A program made the translations under genes and the position numbers. From Mycteria americana (Eukaryota > Chordata > Aves > Ciconiiformes > Ciconiidae), in the NCBI RefSeq assembly GCF_035582795.1, contig NC_134368.1, positions 2,727,501 through 2,791,500 of the forward strand: a stretch of 64,000 nucleotides of DNA. Reading direction: 5' to 3'. Positions within the stretch are counted from its first letter, which is position 1; each line of letters begins with the position of its first letter. A model generated the notes under the pieces. The model saw only the letters and a list, made by a program, of their open reading frames with translations, did no database searches and was not told where the DNA came from. Below are positions 29,601 to 38,800 of this stretch, piece after piece.

Positions 29601-30462
29601 AAGGGGCTTTGAATCCATCTTTGGATTGGTGGTGGTTTTTGTTGTGTTTTTTTTTCCCCCTCATGAATTTGTCCACTTGCTTTGTGAATTGTAAACACCT
29701 GGTGTTCGCAGCACCACAGGGCAGAGTTCCACAGTTTAACTGCACAAGGCTGTGACGCTTCTCGCAAAGTATTCTGTGTCTTTTTGGTTTGTTTTGTTTC
29801 TTTGAAATCTATTACCAGTTATTTTATATGATGTCTCCCCAGGTTATTTTTGGAAGAGTCTGCAAATAACATTACCTTTTCACCTGCTTCAGACTGCTTG
29901 GGACTGTATAGACTTTCATCTCTTCCCCTTCAGTCATGGCTCATCCCTCCCACTGTAGTGAAGAGTCCTAATTTATTCAGTTGTTCATTGTAGAAAACAC
30001 TTTCTGTATCTTCCACTTCCACTTGCTACTCTTCTAGTTTTCCCATGTCCTTCCATAAATGTATCGCAAACTGACACCCAGAAGTTTGTATTCAGAAGGT
30101 GAAGAGCGAGACCTGCATCATGGTTACTTGGGGAAACAGTTTGTCAGCTGATGTCAAGATGTATTCTGACTCCTTAGCCTTGTTTCTGACTGTTTCCACA
30201 GCAGCCAGCACAGGCATATCCTGGTGTTTTCGTAATAATGAGTGAGAAACAGCTAGGCTGCTTTAGCTGTCCTAAAATGTGTAAATAGCCATTTCTTAGT
30301 GGTGTATTAGCCCTTGATACTCTGTTCAGAAAACTTATTAACAATATCTTCATGCTTAGCGTTTTTAATTTTTAGAGGACTAATACTCATCTCTCTCGCT
30401 TTGTTTTTATCTTTCAGAAAATCACCAACCGTGTCTTAGGGAGGAAGGTGCCTTGGAACTGA
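3913..30462 (+). CDS. ALMS1: ALMS1 (Alstrom syndrome protein 1), 3' part of gene, 11 exons, partial at 5' end
   Basis: ALMS1 is a very large centrosome and ciliary basal-body protein needed for cilium maintenance and centriole cohesion. Joining 3913-5674, 6808-6933, 8695-8865, 12723-13918, 17282-17396, 18658-18912, 20058-20302, 21408-21591, 21812-21875, 24567-24666 and 30418-30462 gives 4263 bases, an unbroken frame of 1420 residues plus TGA. All junctions are GT-AG and keep phase. Family landmarks in order are [88 protein letters not shown] and the terminal GRKVPWN. These match what I know of human ALMS1, and the last 130 or so residues are the ALMS motif shared with CEP295. The human protein is about 4170 residues, so roughly a third is here; the start and the huge repeat exon lie left of the window. 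Identification is from remembered family sequence, not an alignment. Confidence 0.96.
6808..6933 (+). CDS. ALMS1: ALMS1 small exon, [12 protein letters not shown] segment
   Basis: A 126-base exon between an acceptor ending ccccatag and the donor gtactt. Read in phase 1 from the previous exon it gives [12 protein letters not shown], then [10 protein letters not shown], and ends in ESSHSG. This is a conserved stretch of vertebrate ALMS1. Other frames contain stops, so the phase match is strong support. Confidence 0.93.
8695..8865 (+). CDS. ALMS1: ALMS1 small exon, HKEGLYSKR segment
   Basis: A 171-base exon with a strong pyrimidine tract and gcag acceptor, and donor gtagtt. It continues in phase 1 as [16 protein letters not shown] and includes HKEGLYSKR, which matches the human HKEGIYSKR. 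Its last residues (about 20) are not recognisable. The donor is not ideal (GTAGTT), so the 3' edge is slightly less certain than the 5' edge. Confidence 0.88.
8866..12722. other. ALMS1 intron where human exons 12-15 would be expected
   Basis: In human four small exons lie between the HKEG exon and the large exon 16. Here the flanking exons have compatible phase (both 1) and could splice directly. No clear ALMS1-like segment is seen between them, only an extreme T/G-rich run at about 9115-9212 and short open frames with no family match. Confidence 0.55.
9115..9212 (+). repeat. T/G-only low-complexity tract ending in poly-T
   Basis: About 100 bases almost wholly of T and G, with repeated gggttt blocks, closing in a run of about 20 T. 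Consistent with a decayed simple repeat; the G-runs could form G-quadruplexes on this strand. Confidence 0.8.
12723..13918 (+). CDS. ALMS1: ALMS1 large exon (human exon 16 equivalent) with start of the ALMS region
   Basis: A 1196-base exon starting in phase 1 after cttctag and ending in phase 0 at gagatccag before gtatgt. It encodes [11 protein letters not shown] near the start, [19 protein letters not shown] (a conserved helix) in the middle, and [19 protein letters not shown] then [12 protein letters not shown] near the end. These match the human exon 16 segments in order. Basic and serine-rich stretches lie between. Confidence 0.95.
13919..17281. other. ALMS1 intron, nothing recognised
   Basis: AT-rich intron of 3.4 kb with poly-T runs (14789-14802, 15445-15462). 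It also has a run of degenerate ggtttaggg-like heptamers at 14888-14912, too short to be a telomeric array. No coding segment is supported. Confidence 0.6.
17282..17396 (+). CDS. ALMS1: ALMS1 exon 17 equivalent
   Basis: A 115-base exon after tttttttctag, ending in phase 1 before gtgagt. It encodes a serine-rich run then [10 protein letters not shown], the same as the human MLNKGIQAG segment. Confidence 0.94.
18098..18142 (+). repeat. 25-bp direct tandem duplication
   Basis: tgtttctgttaaatatttgt occurs twice with a period of 25 bases, near-identical. Intronic in ALMS1. Confidence 0.85.
18658..18912 (+). CDS. ALMS1: ALMS1 exon 18 equivalent, with two possible in-frame donors
   Basis: A 255-base exon starting [17 protein letters not shown] and then VTFPTP, as in human ALMS1. 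I place the donor at gtcagt (18913), because the basic segment before it corresponds to a basic segment at this point in human. A closer-to-consensus donor, gtaagc at 18838, lies 75 bases upstream in the same phase and would remove 25 residues. Confidence 0.9.
20058..20302 (+). CDS. ALMS1: ALMS1 exon 19 equivalent, start of ALMS motif core
   Basis: A 245-base exon after ttttaacag, ending in phase 0 before gtaaaa. It encodes [37 protein letters not shown] and [10 protein letters not shown], nearly identical to the human ALMS motif. Confidence 0.96.
21408..21591 (+). CDS. ALMS1: ALMS1 exon 20 equivalent
   Basis: A 184-base exon after catcttag, ending in phase 1 before gtacct. It encodes [18 protein letters not shown] and SEREELFN, part of the conserved ALMS motif. 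Confidence 0.95.
21812..21875 (+). CDS. ALMS1: ALMS1 exon 21 equivalent
   Basis: A 64-base exon after tttag, with donor gtaagg. It encodes [12 protein letters not shown] across the next junction, matching human ISKKEMIQRSKR. Confidence 0.93.
21876..24566. other. ALMS1 intron with CR1 fragment
   Basis: A 2.7-kb intron. Apart from the CR1 3' fragment at 21890-22100 and pyrimidine-rich runs at 23015-23052, I see nothing that looks functional. Confidence 0.6.
21890..22100 (+). mobile_element. CR1 retrotransposon 3' fragment
   Basis: Contains the CR1 3' signature order: gaggtggtagaacctgcatc, ctgagcaacctgatggagc, caggaggttggacttggtga, cctccagaggtcccttcc and a worn tail gtaattcta. It sits in the intron after ALMS1 exon 21, in the same orientation. 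Confidence 0.75.
24567..24666 (+). CDS. ALMS1: ALMS1 exon 22 equivalent
   Basis: A 100-base exon after cacttaag, with donor gtcagt. It encodes [18 protein letters not shown] and [10 protein letters not shown], the highly charged helix near the ALMS1 carboxyl end. Confidence 0.95.
26784..26837 (+). repeat. 26-bp perfect tandem duplication
   Basis: A unit beginning tgtaatctagggttgtatca is repeated twice with no visible mismatch over 26 bases, so it is recent. Intronic in ALMS1. Confidence 0.9.
26950..27165 (+). repeat. Ancient amniote dispersed repeat, degenerate (MIR-like tail)
   Basis: The order gtcccgttgtgccctataca, gacagttccttccaagatc, gtcaagtgccctgctcaggt, ggtggagccaggcatagtac and ctctgactcccaggtcagtg resembles an old repeat common in turtles and crocodiles whose end is like the MIR SINE tail. 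Recognised from memory only; family name not certain. Confidence 0.4.
29690..30140 (-). mobile_element. Possible old CR1-like fragment, antisense
   Basis: Phrases such as gggcagagttccacagttta, gaagagtcctaatttattca and ttcccatgtccttccataaa resemble the reverse complement of old CR1 3' regions. Divergence is high and edges are guesses. Confidence 0.35.
30418..30462 (+). CDS. ALMS1: ALMS1 last coding exon
   Basis: Coding part of the last exon, after ctttcag. It encodes [14 protein letters not shown] then TGA at 30460-30462. The human protein ends GRKVPWD, so the end of the gene is secure. Confidence 0.96.
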   Translation, partial: KITNRVLGRKVPWN

Positions 30463-30658
30463 TAAAGGTCTCCTGTTCAAATGAAGGTGTATTGTGCTTA
30501 GCAAACTTGCAGCATAAAGGAGATTGTGATGTGAAAAAGATAATGCAGTAAATACTTGTGCAGTGTATGTTTTGTGGTATTCACTTATGTCATTTTTGTA
30601 CTAATACAATCTTGCTGTATTTAAGAATCAATGATTTGAAATGAATGACAGGTTTTAA

Positions 30659-30664
30659 AATAAA
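30659..30664 (+). promoter_or_regulatory. Polyadenylation signal AATAAA, ALMS1 proximal
   Basis: First AATAAA, 197 bases after the ALMS1 stop. It is followed by a GT-rich stretch (ggctgttttttgtagtggtg), the usual downstream element. Confidence 0.6.
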
Positions 30665-30869
30665 TGGCTGTTTTTTGTAGTGGTGTTAGACACTTCCAAA
30701 GTAAACATAGTTTGGAAGTATTTGATTCATAATATATTTGTAACTACCTGATTGGAATAGCAGTTTTATATATTTATTTTAAATTGTTTTTAACAAGTAT
30801 TTTTTTATTTTTTTATTTCCTATCTCAATGTAGAAAACTTGTAATCTTTTGTACTGCAAACACCCCTTA

Positions 30870-30875
30870 AATAAA
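30870..30875 (+). promoter_or_regulatory. Polyadenylation signal AATAAA, ALMS1 distal
   Basis: Second AATAAA, inside an A-rich run and followed by gagtttgtagtgt. A third hexamer lies at 30914-30919. Which one is used cannot be told from sequence. Confidence 0.5.
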
Positions 30876-30959
30876 AAAACATCAGATGAGTTTGTAGTGT
30901 CACCGAAATCGGGAATAAACCTCTTAACACCAATGTAGCATTAAGAAGCAGGCATTCTC

Positions 30960-30965
30960 TTTATT
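30960..30965 (-). promoter_or_regulatory. Minus-strand AATAAA downstream of the unidentified frame
   Basis: TTTATT on the + strand reads AATAAA on the minus strand, 276 bases beyond the stop at 31241. It lies close to the end of ALMS1, so the two transcripts would converge. The functional link is inferred. Confidence 0.35.
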
Positions 30966-31240
30966 GCAGCGCTGGATGCACAGGGGATCCTTCCGCCTAA
31001 CGTGCATACCAGTTTACACAGATCTAGGTTCATTTATACAGTGTCTCTTTCCATATGCATAGGTTTTCAAACTACTAGGTGGGACTATGTTAATTAGTAG
31101 CTTACATAATGATGATGTAGCATAACGCACGCTCAGTTTTTCACGTGGGGGTCCTCTGGTGGTCGTAGATCCCAAACCCATGCTTCTCAGGTCATGAGTT
31201 CAGGGTCATTCTTCCTTTTAAGGCTTCGTTTTCTCCATTG

Positions 31241-31592
31241 TTAAATATCACGTGCTGGAAGATCCGGTTTTACCAGGATATTCTTGGGTTTTCTTTTGTT
31301 TCTCCTTGGTTGGCCCTTTGAACTTTTATTTTTTACATGTTCCTCACTTATTTTCCAACAGTAGTAACTGTTGCAGCTAACATGAAGTGCATCTTTGCTG
31401 TCCATATGGAAAACATCTAAAGAAACCGGGCCGTAACCACCTCTTACTCTACCCAACACAAAACTCAAGAACTTACAAGGTAACTGTAATGGCTGTTTAA
31501 ACTGGACGTTATTAGCACTGAAAGAGTGGAGGAGTCGTGACTTCACTGACCTTTTGCTTGGTTTGCTATCTTTCGGTATGAACCATGAGAGT
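31241..31592 (-). CDS. Unidentified minus-strand open frame, possible terminal exon
   Basis: On the minus strand an open frame of 116 residues runs from a possible acceptor (gattctctgattag-type, AG at 31593-31594) to a stop at 31241-31243. Composition looks protein-like: it includes LSWFIPKDSKPSKRSVK, LGRVRGGYGPVSLDVFH and a strongly basic tail KGQPRRNKRKPKN. I do not recognise the family. An AATAAA on the same strand at 30960-30965 would give a 3' UTR of about 280 bases. A second open frame (31593-31778) lies just upstream, one base out of register across a run of seven A, so this could also be one longer frame broken by an indel, or a decaying retrocopy. No upstream exon was found. A chance open frame remains possible in this composition. 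Confidence 0.33.
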
Positions 31593-34500
31593 CTAATCAG
31601 AGAATTTTTTTATGATGTTGGGAGTTTTTAAGCCTTGCCTGGGAGTGTCTTTCACTTCATTAGATGCTTGCATTCTGACAGGATACTTGGTTGTACAGTT
31701 AACTAGCATCACAGTGGCAAAAGATGAAATCTGAAGATTGCGGTTCTTGGTGATAGAAGCCTGAAGTCTCAGTTTCATTGCTTATCACAATAGAGTTAAT
31801 ATGATGTATAAACAGGAAAAGACATCTGAGGAAAACTGAGTGGGTGCGAACAGTGGTTTCCTATTTTCTCTGCTTAAGATGTTCATAGCAATTTAGTTCA
31901 AGGAACAGATGTAACGGTACACCCAATTCTGTGGAGGGTGAGGCACAACTTGGAGACTTTCACCTCTTGTGTTCACTAAGAATTTCTTATAAATTCTTGT
32001 TTCACCCCTTGGCTAAGCCATATAGCAGTGGCTACGGTCCAGCTCTGCCAGTTACCCCTGGAGTTCACATTGGGATGTAATGAATCAGATCTTCGAATGA
32101 TGAGAAGTAATGTGATTCCCTTGAAGGTCAGTAGAACTACACTAAATTACACTAGACAAAGATTTGGCATTGTATTTTTCAAACTGTGTCCTGTGCTGGT
32201 GGTACCATGTGCTGTTAAAGCAGCTGTTATATCCTACCCCAGAGTCAGAACGAAATAAAGTGTGAGAATATACCCAGGTGTAAGATTTATAATTTATCTG
32301 GATGTGCTATTCTTATCAGAATAGCATGCAAAAAACCAACCACCACAAAACCATGATCTAGTATGTCCGGAGACCATACCTGGTCTGGTTGCAGAAATCT
32401 GAAGCTAAAAGTGCAGGTTAAAAATAATACCGTATCACATGGCTGCGATAAATCAGCTCGGAGAATGGCTTATCTCTTTAGACCTTTCCACTTTTCAAAA
32501 TCTGTTTTTACCTATTTGCTCCTTCCACTGACTTGTCCTTGGGATCAGTTTGGATGCAAGCTGCTGCTTTGCCTTTCCAAGCACTCTTCTGGGACTAGAA
32601 AGCAGCTTTGTATGTTGCTGAAGCAGAAGGTGCTACAACTTGCTGGTACTGAGATCTCTGATATACATATGAATAGACTTGTTCCTTGCGACCAGAAATT
32701 CAGTTGTGCTGGAGTCATGACAAGATCTTGCCTCACTGAGTGCTCATTTAAAGCCAGTTAGCTTCTTAAGTATGCTTTTAAGCTTTCAACTGATGAAAAA
32801 ACAAGAGAGCTCAAGGGCCCCCCTGATGCCTCGGGGAATGCTTGGAAATCTTCTTACAGTCAGATAACACAGCTGATGGTTGTTTTTATTTAAATGTCCG
32901 GAGCGTGCCTGTGTGTTGCTCCCTACCAAAAGCATAGACGCCAATAATCAAGCACATTGCAAATCAAAGAAAGGTAGAGGCAGTCCATTTCAACGCATCC
33001 CTCACCTAAGTAGAGAACTACACGTTGTAAAACCTTTCAAAACAAAGGAAGAGCTGCTGCATTTTTTTTTTTAATGTTTTACCTCGCTTAAAAATGTTCA
33101 CTAACTACCAAAGTAATCTAACAGTTGCTGTCGTTCTGTGAGTTGTTAGAGTTGCAGCTTGAGAGCTTTAGCGACAAGGAGCTGTAATTCCTCATTTGGT
33201 AATAATATTGTAGCGTTTTTCCTTTGCTAGGGGAGAAGTGTTTGCTTCTGTTAAAAAAATTTTCTGTTCAGGCATGCTTTAGTATATCAGAATGTGTGAT
33301 CTGAAGACTGTGCTTGAATGTTTTATGCTGGTCTCAGGCTGCACAAAGAGTTTACACTCTGCTTTCTGAAATATTGTAAAGCAAACCTTCTCTTTGCACA
33401 CAGAGGGGGAAAAAGTAAAGTTTTGTAGAGGAATAGTATGAGATTGTTTGACTTTTCTCCCCAGAGGAGTGAGCACCTGCAATTCCAGATGAAACTGGGA
33501 GGAGCCGCAACTTCTCAGAACTTCTGAAAATTAGGTCCTGCATGGCCAGGTTTAAAGGAGGCCGGTGTCCTCCTCAGCCCTGCGCTCTAACAGCGTTATC
33601 ATCCGTCCTTCTCTTGATTTCTTCATGAGGGGTGCTAGTGAAGCTGACTCGCACTCACTCCACTACCATTCCTTGTTGTCATCAGGTCCGATAAAGCTCG
33701 TGCTGGGTGCGCAGCATCCAGTGTTTATAGTTCTATGGAAGGAGGCTGTTGACATTTGGAGTCATTGGTTCCAACACGCAAAACTTCTTTCCAGAAACTC
33801 AGGAAATTATGCTTGTCTTGTGTTGATTCCAGAGTGGAGTCATCTCTTCTTAATGCACTGCTACACAAAGACTTTTAGGGTAAGTTCTGCAAATCTTTGG
33901 AAGTTTAAAGAGGGCAGAATTTTTTTTTTTTTTTTAACCCTACAGGAACAGGCTTTTGTTATTAGTTAATCAGAACTGTTCTTTGATCAGTATTTGCCAT
34001 GCCCACCCTGCACAATGATTATTGTGTAGATGCCAAATGCATGACTGAGTCTCACCGAAAGGCCAGCTATCATAGCTGCCATCTCAAAAACTGGGGAAGG
34101 GCAGCACGGTTGTCTGTTGAGTTGTCTCCAGAAACTGAACGTGGCTTTGATCTACTACTGTCATGGTTCATTCATACCTTGTTCATTGCCAAGTAACTAG
34201 AATGGCTGGTCTTTGGCTTTGGACTGCCTGTAGATGTGCTGTCTGCAAACTGAACTTGAAGTGGGAAGAATGATGGATGTGCGGGTGAGGTGGACAAGGC
34301 AAGGAAACGGCAGAGAAAAGGGGTGTAAAAAAGCCACCTTATGCTTTGAAACGTTCCTTATTTTAAAGTAAGAGGCTTGTTTGCCCTTCAGAAACACCTT
34401 CCATTTCCTCTTCCATGATCATTTCCACTAGTTCTACCTTTTGTATTCCATCCTGATGGACCTTTTGTAATAACACAGTAAGTCCTTTGGTTCTTGGTGG

Positions 34501-34861
34501 ATGTTTTTGGAGTCCTTTCTATGGAGAACCAGCCTGAAGTTAGAGGTCTGCCGCATCAGGCAGTGATGGGGGAATGCGCGAGGAGCTTGAGCAGATGTTG
34601 TCTGGGACGTGGTCTCTCATTGCTGGTAACTGGAAAGATTACCATGGAAACCAATTGATGTAAAAGATGATGTAAAAGAAATGTTCAAGCGCGCAACTTC
34701 CTTGGAAAAGGAAGTTTATACACAGAATATAGTCATGTTGCTGTACATCTGCGTAGATATGGCCTGGTCCAGAGTGGCTGACCTCTGGAGGACTGATTCC
34801 CTGGAGGACTTCTGCTGCCTGCCTTTGTCGGTGGTGAATTCGTTAGTGGTTGTGCCTGTAG

Positions 34862-34929
34862 GAGAACACAACTGAATGACTTTGAAGAGGAGGAGACTGA
34901 AGAAGGAGATTTGCCCCGTGCAAAAGCAG
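34862..34929 (+). CDS. Isolated exon-like segment between ALMS1 and ADAM33
   Basis: A 68-base segment flanked by a gcctgtag acceptor and a near-perfect donor (gcag/gtaagc). In the single suitable frame it reads RTQLNDFEEEETEEGDLPRA and continues KAG, an acidic segment without stops. Entry would be phase 2 and exit phase 1. No partner exon is identified nearby and I recognise no family. It could belong to an unannotated gene, a noncoding transcript, or be chance. Confidence 0.25.
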
Positions 34930-37899
34930 GTAAGCTAATTGCTTCCGCTTACCTATGAGAGCATCCTGGTTTATAATTCACTTTTCCTGAAACAATACCC
35001 TAATGAAGAAATTACTTCCTGGCTGGCTGTTCATTAGCCCAGATCAAACCTTAATCCGGTAAAGAAGATCTGAATATATCGCTTCCTTTATGCTGCATTT
35101 ATTAGTTGGCCAGCTGGGCGGCTGTGCTTCTGTAAAGCATAAAAGTGTAACATGAAGTCATTGGACACGCTCGTCATAGGCTTGGGGAAGGAAATCAGCT
35201 GAACTGCTGTAAATGGAAAAGACGCGATTCTTTCACACAGGCAAGGTTTGAAAGTCAAACTTTTGTTAATATTTTTCTCCCTACATCAGCAGATAAACTG
35301 AATTCTCCAGGCCAAATTAGACCCTGTGGGAGGGTGAATGACCTCCGCATGACAAATGAAGGCCATGTTGATTAACACACTTCTGGAAGACACTCAAATT
35401 CCACGGTGATGAGGACAGTTGTAAGAGGTCTTGATAGGGGAGAAGGGTTTTTTTTAATACAATCTAATTTTATTCATGTATCAGTGTGCTGTAGCCCTGC
35501 CACTTTCTAGCTGTATCAGAAGCTACTTCAAACTTGTCTTCATGATGCAAAAGAAAGGAGAGACTCCAGCTCATTTTCCCAAAGTTGTTTTGGCTCCCCT
35601 ACCCGAGTTCGATTCAGTACGTCCCATGAATCACCCTGCTGTAGGGGGCTTGCTGCTGGCCTCTGCCAAGTCTCGTTGAGTCATCTGCTGAGTAGCCAGC
35701 CCTGTCCTTCCCCTGGAGAAGAGTCAGTCTCTTGGACTCTGAGACTTGCCGGTTGGATCTGGAGGACGTAGCATGCCAGCTACACTCCGTGGCCTCCTGA
35801 AAGCTTGTGCGTGAGAAGTTGATTTCCTGTGGCATTGCATGCAGATTGAACAGTCATTCTGATAGGAGATTATGTGAAATCTGGTCTAAGGAGACATTTA
35901 TTTTTGGTCTATCAAGGCACAGGCTTTTGTGAATGGCATAGAGCTGTTTTACTACGTTACAACTGTCCTTGTCCTTTGCGGAAGGACCCGTAACAGGCTC
36001 AGACCGTTTGTGCTGATGAAGCAGTGGTGGAAGCCCCAAAGCATGGGTGCCCAGGATCTTCTTGAGTACACCTCCTATGCTTGTGTACTCGATGTGCTGG
36101 TTGCCTCCTTGATGACTATGAAGAACGAGCGCCTGGGAGGACAGGAGCACCCTGAAAATAGATACCAAGGGGCTCTCCCTGTCTTTAATTCCATGGTTGT
36201 GAGTGATCCTCTGCCCCTGCTTCACACGTGCTGCTCTTGGCTTATGCCGGGACGCAGAAATCCCCGGTCTCAGGCTCAGCTGCCAGGCTGCGTGACCCAG
36301 CTGCAGACCATGGTCGGGTGCCACAGCTTCTGTAGGCTTTTGTCAGCAGAGCTATCAAATGATCAAGGCTGTAGGCAGGGGGAAGAACGCCTGTTCCTTT
36401 GCACAAAAAGGCTTTTATAAGCTGCTCTGGATAACCACCAGCCATTGCGGTCCCCAACACCCTGTGGGCCCATATATTTCTCCATGGCCAACGGCTATGC
36501 TCAGGTTCCCTGTGCTGGTGGGAAGCAGAGAGACTTCTGCTTTCACCTAGCCCCGAGACCGCGCTACTTTCAGTAGTTTGCACTAGTTGAGAAAGTGGAG
36601 GAATGAGGAAAAATGTCACATAACGTAGTAATGGTGAAGCTATGCTGCGATTGATGGGCTGCTGGGGGAAGACTGGAGCCTGTTGGCTGCCCAGGGTTTC
36701 CTCTGGCTTACGGTCCCTACTCCATCCCAGCTCCTGGCTCACCCCTCCGTGGCAGTCCTGGCCACCAGCTGCCCTTTCTTGGAAAGACGTTCGCAGCGCT
36801 CTGCAGCTCTGCGCAGACTCGTCCCTCTGGACCTTCCCGATGATGGTTTCCTGATGGCTGAAAGCCCTGTCATGCATTTGAATCCCTTCTAGTTGTGTGC
36901 CAGGCTGCTGATTTACAGCTGCTCTGCTGAACTTCCACCGAGCTGCCTGGATCCAAGAAGGGATGGCAATGCCCTCTGTTTCTCACCATACTTCCACAGG
37001 TTTATTCTTTGAAGTGACTTTATTTTTTTGCAGCGTTTGTCCTCTCGTGGAAGTGGTGGGACCTGCGCAGCCCCTCCATGGCGAGCTTTAGCAGCAGACC
37101 ATCTTCAAGCTTCAGGGAGTCCTTCCCGGTGCTCTGCAGCGCTTGACCCAGAATGGGTGGAAGATGCTTGAAAGAGCTTGTGGTGAGAGCGAGGTATTGC
37201 TAAATGGCATTAACCCACCCGAGAAATGCTGTGTCTGAGGCTAACGGGGGCTTGAAGGTGCTGCCCGAGCTGGGGAAGCCTCGCTAACACTGTCCAGATG
37301 TTCGCATCTGCTGGTTGCATCCGAGGGCCCTGTTAACAGGACCTCAATGTGTGTTTGAGTGCCAGGAGGGCTCTGACTGTGCTGCTGCCGGGGCTGTGCC
37401 ATTTAGAGTTGCCCTTTGGGCTGGGAAACCCCAGAGAAGTCCCCCGTCCCTTCCTCTCTCAAAATGTCACCTTGGGCAGGCGCGCCCAGAGGTCCCTAGA
37501 GAACTTTGGGTAAGGGCGTCTTGCAGCTGTCCCTGTTTTTAGACTAAAATCATTCATAAAGCTTTAATTACTAGCGTTAATCAATATTATTATTAGGGCT
37601 TCGCTAACTATTGATGAATCCTTGCCCTGAACTTAGGAGGAGAGTTGGGTGACCCCGGGAGAAGACCCAAAAGGGCTGAAGCAGAGCAGGGACGGCACTC
37701 GGGCGTGACGGCACGCTGCCTTGTGCGCTCGCTCAGTGGGGCGGTGAGCCGTGCCACCCGCCGGTTCGATGGGGCTGGGTGCTGGCACCTCTCTCCTCTT
37801 AGAAAAAGTATTAATAATCATAATAACAACAACAACTGCGGAGCGTGTCGAGGGTCGCAGAAGCGTCTGTGCTCCGTCTCGCCCTGGTGGGATGGATGG

Positions 37900-38800
37900 G
37901 ATTATTTAAGTGCCTTTATTCCCCCCCAACTTGTGCAGGCAGCCCCTCGGTACCCCTCGCTTCTCCTCCCGACCCGGCGGCGGGGAGCCCGGGGGGGTCG
38001 GCGGCTGCCGGCCCGGCTGCGGCGGGATGCCCCGGCGGGGGGAGCTTGGGAGCAGCCTTCTCCTCCGGTCTGGTTTTCATTAAGCGGCCCGGCTGGGCCA
38101 AGAAACACAGCAATAAATAAAGGCGAACAATGCGGCCCCCCTCCCTCCAGCCGCCCCCTCCCGCCGCCCAGCCCAGCATCCAGCCGGGCGCCTGGGAAAG
38201 GGGGCTCCGGCCGCCGGCGAGCGGGGCCGGCCGGGGCGAGTGAATGGGGCTGGCGGGGGGAAGCCGGGCGGAGGGGAGGGGACCCGAGAGCATAAGAGGG
38301 GAAGGCAGGGCCGGCGGCGGCGAGCAGAGGCGGTGACAGCCCCGGGGAGCGCCGGCATGGCCGGGCGGGCCCCCCGCAAGCCCTGCGGCCGCGGGGGCTT
38401 GGCCGCTTTTTGGGGGAGCCGCATCTTTCTCCTGGGGTTGTTGCTGCTGCTCCCCGGGCGGGGGGATGCTTCTGGACCCCGAGGTAAGGGGGGAGAGGGG
38501 GGGCGAGGGGGAGGCGCACCCCGGGTTCGGCCCGCGGAGAGGGGGGTGCGGGTGGGGGTACCCCGGGGTTTGCAAGGGGGGAATGGATGTGGGTCCGGGG
38601 AAGGGGGGGGGGGTGTCGCGTCCCTGGGCTCGGAGGGGGGGAGGCTGTGGGCAGCGCTCCCTCTCTTCGGCCCCATCGCCCTGCTGGGCATGTGGCCCCC
38701 CAAATCCCCCCTCTCGGCGGGTCCCCCAAGCCCCATCCCAGCGCTGCCCGGGCCAGGGCGGCCGGACTCTGCGCTATGACTCTATATGGTCTGGTTGGGA
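37900..38800. promoter_or_regulatory. CpG island with ADAM33 promoter and first exon
   Basis: Extremely GC-rich sequence dense in CG dinucleotides and CCGG/GCCGGC motifs, in contrast with both flanks. It surrounds the ADAM33 start codon at 38357. Such islands mark vertebrate promoters, so transcription probably starts here. An AT interruption (caataaataaagg, about 38109-38121) could act as a TATA-like element but this is unproven. A divergent minus-strand transcript could also start here. Confidence 0.8.
38357..38483 (+). CDS. ADAM33: ADAM33 exon 1: start codon and signal peptide
   Basis: The ATG at 38357 lies in gccggcATGg, a good Kozak context with G at -3 and +4, and is the first ATG in its frame within the island. 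It encodes a basic start and then [17 protein letters not shown], a signal peptide. The donor is GAG/GTAAGG and the exit phase is 1. Confidence 0.85.

Larger units (their letters stand above)
24667..30417. other. Long last intron of ALMS1
   Basis: A 5.75-kb AT-rich intron. It holds a 26-bp tandem duplication (26784-26837), an old dispersed repeat (about 26950-27165), a poly-T tract (28879-28898) and a possible antisense CR1-like fragment (about 29690-30140). No exon is recognised. Confidence 0.6.
30463..30940 (+). other. ALMS1: ALMS1 3' untranslated region
   Basis: AT-rich sequence without open frames follows the ALMS1 stop. It contains three AATAAA hexamers, so the transcript probably ends within about 200-480 bases of the stop. 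The exact end is inferred. Confidence 0.7.
30941..38356. other. Intergenic region between ALMS1 and ADAM33
   Basis: About 7.4 kb without a recognised gene. The left half is AT-rich, while from about 35.5 kb GC content rises toward the CpG island. The content worth noting is the minus-strand frame at 31241-31592, the exon-like segment at 34862-34929, and long open frames on both strands at 35854-36877 that match nothing I know. Confidence 0.6.
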
